From the NCBI GenBank assembly GCA_018398765.1, contig JAHBMJ010004310.1, positions 1-33,075 on the forward strand: a DNA stretch of 33,075 nt, in the 5' to 3' direction. The notes below the pieces were generated by a model. It did not search any database, was not told the DNA's origin, and saw only the letters and a list, made by a program, of their open reading frames with translations. This document shows, one piece after another, positions 11,849-21,489 of this stretch (within the stretch, counting starts at the first letter, position 1; each line of letters begins with the position of its first letter). Position numbers and translations under genes: made by a program. The DNA comes from Chromera velia (taxonomy: Eukaryota > Sar > Chromeraceae).

Positions 11849-12346
11849 ACTAGTTCCTTTTGAGTCAAACAGTCAAGAATAATGACAAATTCTCTCTTCG
11901 AAACTTTACTCCTCCACTTGCTTCCTGGTTACCCTTTCATACATTCAATTCGATCTACGTCCCGCCACGCCAATCTTTCAAGTACTGACTGCAAACCCAG
12001 TTCGCCTGAAAAAGCTGTGGGCCAGACAGACACCAGAATCGCTAGCAGAATCAGCAGACAAAGGCAAAGGTAGGGGGCACCGGCTCACTCGAATGCGCAC
12101 TCATGCACTCAAGCAGAGAAGGGATGGAGTGCAGAAGCAAAGCCGGCAACGAGAAAGTCATCTTAATTCTACGCTTCTTTCTGCGGGGAAAACCAAACAA
12201 AAGAGAGCCGCCACAATGCAATACAGCGCCATTCCTATCAAGGCGACTTTTTGCAAACAGAAAGGTCAAAGAAGGAAGGGAGACGGGGAGGAAAGCTCTC
12301 GACACTGAGTGAGCTCTTCCTCTTTCCCCCGTCTCCCTTGCCGTCT

Positions 12347-15300
12347 CTAGGAAGCTGTGTCCTCCGTCGGTCTTCCCATGTCCTCACTCTCTCTCTTGCC
12401 TTGGCTCGTTGCTTCCGTCTCCTCTTGCTGTCGCTTCTTCGGGGTTTTCCGCTTCCCTTTCCGTCTTCTTCGGTGAGCAGACCCAACGGTATCGCTGGGA
12501 GGTACTGTGACGCCTCTTGGTGGAGAAGAAGAGTCGGAAGAGGATGAGGAAGGGTGGGGCGTGGGGGAGGGGGAAGACACTGACTCAGCAGAGCGATTCG
12601 AAATTTGATGCGATTCGGGAGACAGCAGGGCAGGGGGGGGAAGTGGCGTACGCAAACTTTCGGTTTCGCCTTCTTCCTCTTCCTGTGCTGCTGCTTGTTC
12701 GTTGTGCAGCTCTGCTGAGAAGGACTGCAAATCTGGAGTTGGTAACTCCGATGGCAGCTCAGCTCTTTCAGAGTGTGTGTCTCGTCCCCCCGCCTGCAGA
12801 GCTTCCGCCCTTAAATCACACTGCACAACTCCACCCCCCTCAGCGTGTCCATCTCGACCTTCTGAATCCGAGGAGACGGCTCTCCGACCTCTGTCTCTTT
12901 GTTGGTCGTCTGGCTGTGGAGTCATAAACCGCCGGGCAGATCCTTTCCCCTCCACACTCTGCGCACTCCCCGCTCTCTCCCTCACTCTTCTTCTACCAGA
13001 TGAAGAGATGGAGGAAGGGGGCTCTCTTGAGTGGTCCTCTGTTGGTTCGAAGGCAGGCGGGGGGGGTGNNNNNNNAAGACCAGCAGTGTTAGGGGGCGGG
13101 CCCCTGGCAGGCGGTTGCCTTCTCGGTCCTTCTCCCGGGGGAGGAGGGGGGGGCGGAGGGGGTGGGGGGGGTCTGGGGCTGCCTGCAAGACCCGATGCAC
13201 CTCCTCCTCCTCCCTCCTGCAGGGGTGAGGGAGGAACCGTCCCCCACCCCGGAGGTCCCCCCGAAGAGAAACCGCGCGCCCCCGTCACTTCCGGAGATAC
13301 AGGCTCAAACACCCCCCCAATCGCACCTCTTCCTGTTCCCGTACCACTGCCTGAAGGAGGAAAAACATACGAGGGACTCACCCCCCCAGCCCCCCCCGGA
13401 GCCGAGGGCAACTCCATTCCAGCGATAGAGGTCCGGCGGCTTTGTGGTGCTGTGAGCGTTATAACGGACCCACTAGGCGTCACAAAGAAAGTCTGCCCCC
13501 CCCCTGCCCCCGTGGAAGTTCCACCCGCTGTCGTGGAGGACCCTGCTAAGCTTGTGCGTCTCGTCTGTGGTGTCTGTTGGTGGGAGGGTAAATGGAAAGG
13601 AAAGGGAAGACCCCCTCCTCCTGGCTTCATCTGACTGACAGATGCCGCAGCGGTGCTAGCTCCTCCTGAATACGTCCCGCTGGCTGTTGCTGTGAACGAG
13701 GAAGACGAAGAAGAAGAGGATGAAGGCTCATCAATCGGAACTGGTAGAGCTGGAAGAGGAAGGGGGTCGGAAGCCCCTGTAAGCCTCGTGGATCCCCCCC
13801 CAAACAACAGATCTGCGGACCTCTGCTCGTGCTGTCCCGCTTCCCTATCCGTCTCTGGTGTGACGGCCTCAGTTGCAGGAGAGGAAGGGAAGAACATTGC
13901 TGGGAGTGAGGCTGTAGGGGGAGGGAGGGCCTTTCCAGAAAAAGCGGCAACAGCTGAAAGTGAAGGATGAGAGGGGGGCGGCTCTGATGAACCTCCACCT
14001 GAAAGAAGTTTGGGTATTTGTGGAGGGAAGGGGCCTGCACTTGTCGGGGTGCCCCTGTCTGTCCCCGTCCCGTCCCCCCTCTCTCTGTCCGTTCCTTTTG
14101 AATGCGGCGTGGCCGAGAAAATTCTCTGACGCCTTCCCGGAGAAGACACGGCCCTTCTATCCCTCTCCCTCTCTACACTCGTGCCTCCAGCAGAAGAGGA
14201 AGAAAACGAAGAATCCCTCAACCCCCCTGTCAGCTTGCTGGTAACTGCTTCTGCCGCTGCTGCGACGGCAGCGACGGCAGCAGCGGTAGTAGCCCTTCTC
14301 GGCTTCGGCAGAGCTGCCCGAATTCTCGTTGACTGGCTCTGAGGCTGAGGCTGACAGTCTGCAAAGAGACAGCAGGAAAGAGAGCGAAGAGATTGAACTG
14401 ATGCTCCCGTTTACGAGAGAAGCCGAGCACGGGAAGAAGCACCGAGCAGACATAAAGGCGAAAGCAAGAGGGCCGAGAATGTTCGTTGGGTGGACATTTG
14501 TTGGACTTGTTTGCGAGAGATCCATTCAAAACGATTTTCGATCGACTTACAGTGGCAGTGATCACACAACCAGCCCTTCTGACACCCCTGGCGGCTGCTG
14601 TTCCAGTAGCAGCGTTTGTTGGGGCAGTCCGTGAAATGGCGGTGGCCGAGAGACCCGATCGATCTGCACACACAGGCAAAGGGGGGGGAAGGGGGATGAG
14701 AGCTAACAGACTGCGGGTAACTATCCATCGATCGAAAGGGGAGCATGTGAGAGAGGACTGACCCGCGAAATGAATGCCCTCCTCATCTCAGAATCTACTG
14801 GATTGGCACAGATTCTCACTCACTCGAAACAGAGGCTTCTTCCACATTTGAGCGGAATGGATGACTGCTGTACGCCCCCGCTCTCAGCAAACTGAGGTGC
14901 GGTTATAAGTGCTTTTCGTACCGCGCAGGTGCAGACAGGCTGGTGCAAGCCTCAGTTCTTGCTTGAGGTCAATAAAGGCCTACTCACCTCAGTTCCTTCA
15001 CGTAATGGCTCTGCCCCTCTGCCAAGGTGACCTCCTCAGGATCCAGCATTACTGGGTTCCCTGAGGGCGACAGGACGCTACACATGGGAATGGCCGGCAT
15101 CGTCTTATACCTTCGAATGGCCCGATTTCTGCTCTCGATCTCCTTCCATGGACGCAATGCGATAAATGTATTCAACACCTGCATATGAGAATAAGGTGCA
15201 GGGGGGGGATGCTTTGAAAAGAAGAAGAAGGAAGTGGACAACAGAAACAAACGTATGGATATCCCCACACCTACCTGCAGCTTATGAGCTTTGGGACGGG

Positions 15301-15505
15301 GTAAGGTCAACCCTGCTGCCGCCGCCGGTTCCAGCCTTTCCGGGTCGACCGGTGAAATCGCCAAGTCCTCTGAGCATGCTGTGGCAGTTGCAGGAGGACC
15401 GACTGAAGGGGACGGCTGGGGGGTCAGCGGATCGCTGCGGACTTTCTCTTCCCCCGGCTCTTCCCCCTTCGTCTCCTCCCCCCCAAGGCCTTCTTGCCGC
15501 ATCAT
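12347..15505 (-). CDS. CCCH zinc-finger protein with long disordered, proline-rich tail
   Basis: Four minus-strand exons join with matching phases: 15505-15275, 15178-14988, 14663-14551 and 14358-12347, giving about 848 aa. Exon 1 ends CTGCAG|gtaggt, exon 2 |gtgagt and exon 3 |gtaagt. Residues 159-178 form C-x8-C-x5-C-x3-H (CYWNSSRQGC, QKGWLC, DHCH), followed by Tyr-Cys. This GC-x2-G-x2-C-x2-CH-x-C pattern resembles zinc fingers I associate with dinoflagellates and relatives; such fingers usually bind RNA. The remaining ~670 residues look disordered, with Ser runs, a Pro12-like tract (about 13138-13170) and two RRTS[L/I]AG segments (about 13545-13563 and 13419-13441) that fit the PKA consensus. 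Seven Ns at 13069-13075 interrupt the tail, but the frame is open on both sides. The frame is also open upstream of the ATG, so the start may be further 5'. Confidence 0.85.
13069..13075. other. Sequence gap (7 N) inside the CCCH gene
   Basis: Seven unresolved bases sit next to poly-G/poly-C coding for polyproline, probably a sequencing failure in a G-rich tract. The true length may not be 7, so the reading frame across it is assumed. Confidence 0.95.
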
Positions 15506-16237
15506 CGAATGCAGTTTGAATATGTAACCCCTCTTTCCTCCGTCTGCAATACCTCTAAAACGTGCGCTGACTTTCCCGACTCAGACAAAAGATCTGGCTG
15601 TACGTGTTAGTGTCCCTCTATTAGTGTGAGAGACACGCAGATCGCTCTTGGAGGAAGTAGCGGCCAGCTCCTTCGCGTCTCGTCAAAGGGGTCGGGTCGC
15701 CCTGCCAAATCTTTAGTTCATGCCGTGGCCCCTGAGAGTCTAAACAAAAACATAACGATTTGGAGTTGTCAGGAACGGGGGCCACGGCTTACGCAACACC
15801 GCAACAGAATTCACCGTTTTTCCTTTCGCTTTCCCGGGAATCGAATTAAGGAGAATCATTCGTGTACGCGGGCGCACGGCTCGCCGTGACCCCGGAAAGT
15901 GGCAGCAAGTTTCATGCAGAGGCCCGGCCGGCCCGGCACAACTCTATGGCCAGGACCCTATATAGCTTGAGGCTAGCTTGAGCCGGCCGGCGCAGGCGAC
16001 TTAATTGCCGATCGATCGAGATGCTGCAAGCCAGTGCAAGGTTGCTTGAAGAAGCTATAGATGTCGATCTGCGAATTAAAGGACCCTCGAATGACAAAAG
16101 AGGGGCCTGGAGAGACCACAGAAAAGACGGTTGCTTGCAAAGTGTTCCCCCTTGGCGCAAAGTGGGACATTTCAATGCTCTTCTAGCGCCATCTGATCAA
16201 CTCAGTCTGCTGTTTACTTTCCGTCTCCAGTTCGATA
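15506..16237. other. Divergent promoter region of the CCCH and opsin-like genes
   Basis: These 0.73 kb separate two divergent genes. A CCTATATAG sequence near 15957-15965 could be a TATA-like element for the plus-strand gene, but its spacing to any start site is unknown. A GGCCCGGCCGGCCC palindromic stretch lies near 15921-15936. No coding sequence is recognised, apart from a possible short upstream extension of CCCH exon 1 reaching about 15560. Confidence 0.4.
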
Positions 16238-18284
16238 ATGCGTTCTGGTTGCGTCCTGCTGGCTTTTGGGGTCCTCCTCGTCCTCGTTGGTGAGTCATGA
16301 GACAGATGTTTGAGCTGTCCGGAGGCTGCTTCTGGTCCTTCGACTGTTGGATTTCTCATTTGCTGTCGGGTCCCATTTATTAATATACTGTCGCGTCCGA
16401 CGACCCAGTCAGAGAAGACGAGCACCTGCATGTGTGCTGCTGCTCCACACAGCAGGTATGAATGCGATACAATGATGCTATGGCTGCTGCGTGCAGACGG
16501 GGTGCCCCAGTTTCCACCGGAAACTCGGCTCACGGATAAAGTTGCAGAAGCCCAAAAGAAGACGGGCAGAGATGCAGAGGGAACGGAACTCACTGCAGGC
16601 ACGGGGGGTGAGGCAAGAACGGTGTCTGATCATTCAGCAGAGGAGGAAGAGAATGGTGTGGATCTGCAAACACGGCCGGAAGATCAGACAGGAGGAGATG
16701 AGGTGCAGGCATCCTATGTTGACGCGATTGAAGATCCAATAAAGCAGAAGGAACAAGAAGCAAGACCGACTGGGGAGGCCGAACTGACTGGTCAGCAAGC
16801 ATCGAGTGAAGAATGAGCGGGGAGGGAGGGGGGAGGTGGACGGACAGGCAGACAAGCAGAGACGTAAAGAAAGTGTGCAGGACAAAGGAAAGCATGATGA
16901 GGAAGGCAGAATGACACTCAGTGAGAGGAAAGGATTGACTGGGACGCAAATGTAATGCGGGGCTCCCCTCAGTCTTCGACTGCACTGCATGTCTGTTAAT
17001 GTCTTTTCGGTCTGCCGGCATTTCGAAGTCCTTACGCACTTTCATTCCAGGAATCATGCCTCACAGGGTCCATTTTGGATGTGTTTGTTCACATCTCTCT
17101 TGTATGGTACGGTAGTCCGATGGAGCGACCATCTTGTGTGCAGCGAGATCCATGCATGTGTGGACATAAGTTTGGATTTTGGGGTCCTCCCCACATTCTT
17201 TTTTTCCCAGACTCTCTTCTTTCAGTTATCCCCGTCCTTTTCGTCCGGTTGGCACTTCAAACTGGATATTTCTTCTCTACCGCTCACGTTTTCCCCTCGA
17301 TCGGGCCTTTTCGTGGTCTGTTGTCCCTCTCTTTTCTCTTCAGGCCTCGACTCTACGGATGGTCCTGCATCCCCCCTCTTGACTTCCAAGAGCTCCCCAG
17401 CCACAAAAGAGCAGGCTGGAGGAGAGGAGAGCAGCAGAGAAGGGGTGGGGAGTGGAATGATGGAGAGGGTGGAGAAGGTGAGAATTGTTTCGAAGTTCTT
17501 TCTTTGGATGACCGGCGTGTCCCTGGGGGTTTGTTCTCTGTGGAGTCTGTTGTCAAGCTCGGGCAGGCAGGCTGCTCGAGAATTCGGGTGGGGGGTGAGT
17601 GCGTTGATTGCCCTGGCGTGTGCACTTGGGGCAACGGCGTATGTGTCGATGGGAGTCGGCATTGGGGTGATTGAGGTGGGGGGGCGGGTGGTGCTGATTG
17701 GAAGGGACTGGGCAGCTTTGGTTACATCACCCCTGATGGTTTTCGCTCTTGGAAGCTCCATTGGTGCAGATCGATCTTCTGTTGGGCTGACAGGGGTGAT
17801 GGGCCTGTTCATGGCTGGTTGTAATCTGGAAGCAGCTCTGCACGAGGGGTGGATGCGCTGGGGGCTGCTGTTGGTTGGATCTCTTCTGTTGTCAGGGGTG
17901 ATCCAGGGTCTGGTGAGTGCTTTTGGGAGAGATGAGATGCGACAGATGGCCGCGGGAGGGGTGGGAGGGAGCGAGGAGGAAAGAGCGAGGGAATTAAGTG
18001 TTTGGGGCGAGAGAAAATATCGTGCAGCTGCTGCCGCTCTGATCTGCGCGTGGTCCCTTGCTCCATTTGTGTGTGTGGCATCTCGGTTGGGGTTGTTGGG
18101 AGTGACCACAGGGGTTGTGTGCATGAGTTTGGTCGATTTGTGCGCATTTGGAGTGAGCACGGTGATGCTGGTGTCAGGAAAACCTGAGGGTGTCGGTGAG
18201 ATGTCGGCATCTCTTGTGGAGGGCGAGGGGGAAACAGAGAGGGAGAAGGTCGGAAAGGGTGTGTGGGTTCAGGCGCATGTGTAG
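16238..18284 (+). CDS. Microbial-opsin-like seven-helix protein lacking the Schiff-base lysine
   Basis: Exon 1 (16238-16289) encodes the signal-peptide-like MRSGCVLLAFGVLLVLVG. It splices in phase 1 to an acidic exon starting at 16497 (donor at 16790|gtcagc, or less likely 16607|gtgagg), then to 17344-18284 behind a strong acceptor (ctcttcag). The result is about 428 aa (367 with the shorter exon). The last exon has seven hydrophobic helices matching type-I rhodopsins. Helix B ends AYVSMGVGIG. Helix C, RDWAALVTSPL, aligns without gaps to bacteriorhodopsin R82-L92. Helix F has WSLAPFV (W182, S183, P186). Helix G has LVDLCAFG, where D212 is kept but K216 is Phe (codon 18147-18149). D85 and D96 positions are Ala. 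Covalent retinal binding and proton pumping are therefore not expected, as in fungal opsin-related HSP30/YRO2 proteins. Function unknown. Family call strong; N-terminal exon structure less certain. Confidence 0.78.
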
Positions 18285-18614
18285 GGCATCGCTGAAAAGG
18301 ATGGGGGACAAGAGACATCGTGTGTATGTTCTCCGTTTATTTTTTTTCGTTCGTATACATGCATGCATGATTAGAAGGGTGTGTTTCGTCAGCACAAACG
18401 GTTTCGTTTAACGGTTTGTTGTTGTTGACATGAATTGAGGAAGGAAGGGTGAGGACCTTTTGATTGAAAGAAGCCATCGATCGATTCTCATTCGTTCATT
18501 CGTTCAGTTCCCTTTCTCCTCCTTTGTTTCTCCTTTTGTTGCGTCTCTTCTTTCTTGCTGGCTTTCTCTTCTTCTTGCTTCGCTTCGTTCCTCCCCACCT
18601 TCCTTCCTTTCTTG

Positions 18615-18619
<5 letters not shown>

Positions 18620-18676
<57 letters not shown>
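18620..18676. repeat. (CT)n(GT)n compound microsatellite
   Basis: About 13 CT units run directly into about 13 GT units. Confidence 0.92.
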
Positions 18677-18679
<3 letters not shown>

Positions 18680-18898
18680 CCTGTCTGTTTATCTGTCTGT
18701 CTCTTTCTTTTTTCTTGCTTTTTTCTTTTTTTCATGTGTTTCTTTGTCCTTTTTCCTTTGTCTCTCATGTCTTCGCTGCAGCTCTCTGGATCTCTCTTTT
18801 TTTTTCTGTGCTTTGCTTTTTCACGCGTTTTTTCGATCTTTCCAGCTGATTCGTGCTTGGTTTTTTGGTAGCTCAGCTTCGTATGGGTGATTAGGCCT

Positions 18899-18899
18899 C

Positions 18900-18931
<32 letters not shown>

Positions 18932-18932
18932 T

Positions 18933-18963
<31 letters not shown>

Positions 18964-18990
18964 CTCTTTCTTTCTCTCTTTCTCTCTTTC

Positions 18991-19021
<31 letters not shown>

Positions 19022-19038
19022 TGTTTCTTTCTTTCTCT

Positions 19039-19096
<58 letters not shown>

Positions 19097-19100
19097 TAAT
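18899..19100. repeat. 200-bp polypyrimidine tract, (TTTC)n / (TC)n / (TATC)n
   Basis: An almost uninterrupted pyrimidine strand is built of TTTC units, grading into (TC)n and then (TATC)n. Mirror-symmetric pyrimidine tracts like this can form H-DNA triplexes. Confidence 0.92.
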
Positions 19101-20005
19101 ATTTATCTATCTATGTATCTCTCTCTCTGTCTATTTCTGCTCTCTCTGTCTCTGTCCATGTCTGACTTTGACTGTATCTGTCTTCCTGTCCTCTTTCTAT
19201 GGAATCATCTTTGAGTGCCTTTCAATGTGTCTCTTTCGGTGTTTGCTCGGGCAGTCGATACCTCAAGATCTGAGTCTGTTTCTTTCTCTTTAGTCTAAGG
19301 TTCCGATGAGGAAAGAGCCGACAGCAAGAGGGGTGAACTTCATCCGCAATGTCGGTCAGCGCTCACAGGCGTTGAGGATCAATTCAGTTCAGCACCGTCG
19401 ATGCCGTTTGACAGCTAGGGCGTGGGCCCTGGATCCGAGTGGATCGTTCATGGTAATTGACTTCATGCATTCAGCAGCAGCCGCAGGTCTTGCTACGTTG
19501 TGGGGGGATCGAATGACATGTAGAATGCTAGCTAGAATGACATACTTCTACCAATGGTTTGCCTGTTGAGAACGATAAGGCTGGCCTCTAGTCTGGTTTT
19601 GAATCTTTTGATATTGACAATCATAATGAACCATAATGAACTTTAAGAGTTTTATTCTGTTTTCGCGTTTAATCACTGAATTTTGTACTTAGATTTTTGT
19701 ATCCTAGTATGTAATATTGTACTTATATTAAATTTTACCTAGATTTTCCCGGCTATGTACTAATGGCGACAGTGCTCAAGGCTAGGCTTAAGGGCACCAA
19801 TGAATTACTTATCACTTATTACTTATTAAGCTACAGGTATTAAGATTATCAATGTAATTAGAAATTTGATTTCATATCTTTAAAATATGTATGGTAAAAT
19901 ATATGAAAAAACTACTCCCAAGAAGCCTTCCTATGACCCTATGGTCTGTCAATCAAACTCCGGGCTTTAGCAGCCTGGCGCCTTCGACGCCAGGGCTTTG
20001 ACGAT

Positions 20006-20095
20006 AGAAAGCTGATTCTTTCTAGTATACAATATCGTCAAGGCTCTGGCAACAGAAAGCTAATTCTTTCTAGTATGGAATATATCTCCAGTCTA
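20006..20095. repeat. Two-copy 60-bp repeat with hairpin core
   Basis: AGAAAGCTGATTCTTTCTAG at 20006 and AGAAAGCTAATTCTTTCTAG at 20066 are near-identical and 60 bp apart. Each is followed by a matching TAT-rich segment (TATACAATAT, TATGGAATAT). Each core is an inverted repeat (AGAAAG ... CTTTCT). Confidence 0.7.
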
Positions 20096-20151
20096 TTGTA
20101 GCTTTGCTTAACACCTTTTGTGCCGTCAACATCTTGCTTCTTGCTTGCGCT

Positions 20152-20958
20152 CTAGGCGATGCACAGTGGTAAAAAAAAAAAAAAACTGAAAACGTCTATT
20201 CTTTTTTTTTTTTTCATTTAAAATTTTATTGTAAAGGTTAAATGACTAGCTTCAACTAGAGTTTGAATTATATTTAGGATCCCAGTTTCACTTTTAGCTT
20301 GGTAGACGCTTAAAAGGATTGACCAAAACTAGCTTTGACTAGAGCTTCAAAATGTATATCGTCCTAGATATCGTTAAAGAGCCAGTCAAAGAACTTCTCC
20401 TCTGTCTGCTCTTCTGTCTGCATCCATGCTGGACCATGCATCAATCCTTCTTATCACTCTTTGCATAGGACAAAAGAGAGCCCCCTTTTCCCTTCGCCTG
20501 CCCGCTCGCCTTCGTCCCTGTAATCCCCTTTTACGATGGTCACTACGTGCAGTACCATACACGCAGACTTCATTCATTTTTTAACAGACACAGCAAAGAG
20601 AAGAGAGAAAAGTCTGGTGACAGTGCAGTTGAACAAGGGAAAAAAGATTGGTTGGTCCGTGTTCACTGTTCAATAAAGTCGATGATGGAATGGTGAAGAC
20701 ACCAGTAGAGACACTAGTAGAGACAAACGTACAATAACAACTAGGACTAGAACTAGGGTTGAAACTAGGGTTGAAAGATGTTTAAAACTTTGAGTTGAGT
20801 AATAAGCTCGCGAGGAAGTTAGTTTAAAAGTACTTCTAAAAGGTGCTCCTCTAGGTACTCCTAGAGGTGCTCTAGGAAATCCTTCGTAGAAAAAAAGAAA
20901 AAAAAAAAAATCTGGAAAGGTCTATTTTTTTTTTTTTTTACCACTGTGCGTCGCCTAG
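20152..20958. mobile_element. MITE-like element with ~60-bp terminal inverted repeats
   Basis: The left end reads CTAGGCGATGCACAGTGGT, then A15, a 16-nt spacer and T13 (20152-20214). The right end is its mirror: A13, a 14-nt spacer, T15, then ACCACTGTGCGTCGCCTAG (20898-20958). The outer 19 bases differ at one position, and the A and T run lengths match exactly. The 807-bp element has no coding capacity (the largest frame is 63 codons), so it would be non-autonomous. No target-site duplication is evident. Two oppositely oriented copies of a short repeat would look similar. Confidence 0.6.
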
Positions 20959-21216
20959 CTTGTGCTTTTGTCCATCTTTAAGGAAGTCCGACACAGCGAT
21001 TCATAAACGAGCATCAAAAGGCAGGCTGAACATTTTGGGAAAAGAAAAGTATACAGACACGGTCAGATTGAATTCGCCAGCCCAAGGGTAGGTGCTGACC
21101 GTAGTGGACCGACATACAGTAACAAAGCAGAAGACCAAGACGTTTTTCAGACAGCTTTTGCACCTTTGTGCATACATCCATTAACATACGTATATAATAA
21201 CTGCAAAAGCTATATG
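20959..21216. other. Spacer between MITE-like element and 33-bp repeat
   Basis: No gene, RNA or repeat is recognised in this stretch. Confidence 0.4.
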
Positions 21217-21234
21217 TGGGCTTTGAGGCGGCAT

Positions 21235-21467
21235 GGTCGGGCTTTGGTAGGCCTACGCCTTCGGTATGGTCGGGCTTTGGCATAGCCACGCCTTCGGCGC
21301 GGTCGCGGGCTTTGGTAGGCCCGCGCTTTCGGTGTGGTCGGGCTTTGACAGGCCCGCGCCTTCGGCGCGGTCAGGCTTTGACAGGCCCACGCCTTCGGCG
21401 TGGTCGGGCTTTGACAGGCCCGCGCCTTCAGCGCGGTCGGGCTTTGGCAGCCGGGCGCCTTCGGCAC
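21235..21467. repeat. 33-bp tandem repeat, seven units
   Basis: Seven units start at 21235, 21268, 21301, 21336, 21369, 21402 and 21435. All are 33 bp except the third (35 bp). A partial eighth begins at 21468 and a degenerate one lies just upstream near 21217. The consensus begins GGTCGGGCTTTGACAGGCCC and ends CGCGCCTTCGGCGC. Each unit contains two short inverted repeats, GGGC ... GCCC and GCGCC-TTC-GGCGC. Because 33 is a multiple of 3, both strands stay open and give an apparent 11-residue peptide repeat, which is probably incidental. Substitutions such as GCGCC/GGCGC to ACGCC/GGCGT tend to preserve pairing. Confidence 0.88.
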
Positions 21468-21489
21468 CCGGGCTTTGACGGCCGCTCCG

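Larger units (their letters stand above)
6970..12346. other. 5.4-kb gene-poor, microsatellite-rich region
   Basis: Positions 6970-7640 are AT-rich without a recognisable product. From 7640 to 12346 the DNA is low complexity: (GT)n at 8974-9008, (CT)n at 9459-9480 and 11804-11833, (GA)n near 11020-11040, (AACG)n-like runs near 10150-10190, and many pyrimidine or purine tracts. Open frames of 60-240 codons occur on both strands but consist of these biased tracts and match nothing recognisable. Part of the right end is probably the 3' UTR of the minus-strand CCCH gene. Confidence 0.5.
18285..20151. other. Gene-free stretch: 3' flank, pyrimidine tracts, start of AT-rich island
   Basis: This stretch holds a (CT)n(GT)n compound microsatellite at about 18620-18676 and the long TTTC/TC tract at 18899-19100. 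Around 19306-19569 an 87-codon frame has no recognisable domain. AT-rich DNA begins near 19570. Within it, 19960-20000 contains a single copy related to the 33-bp repeat at 21.2 kb, and 20005-20095 contains a two-copy AGAAAGCT(G/A)ATTCTTTCT hairpin repeat. Confidence 0.5.

Noticed and set aside
12517-13970. Plus-strand frames over the CCCH gene
   Set aside because: They are antisense shadows of exon 4, which has consistent phases with three upstream exons and a zinc finger.
17222-18318. Minus-strand frames of 312 and 169 codons over the opsin-like exon
   Set aside because: They are antisense to a seven-helix domain with clear family motifs and have no recognisable domain themselves.
18460-19293. 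Ser/Leu/Phe-rich frames in the pyrimidine tracts
   Set aside because: They are translations of CT and TTTC microsatellites.
19306-19569. 87-codon plus-strand frame
   Set aside because: No domain, no exon partner and repeat-rich surroundings; the faint resemblance to retroelement integrase ends is too weak to call.
21217-21480. Possible CRISPR-like array (regular ~33-bp units)
   Set aside because: The units abut directly with no unique spacers, and the context is eukaryotic.
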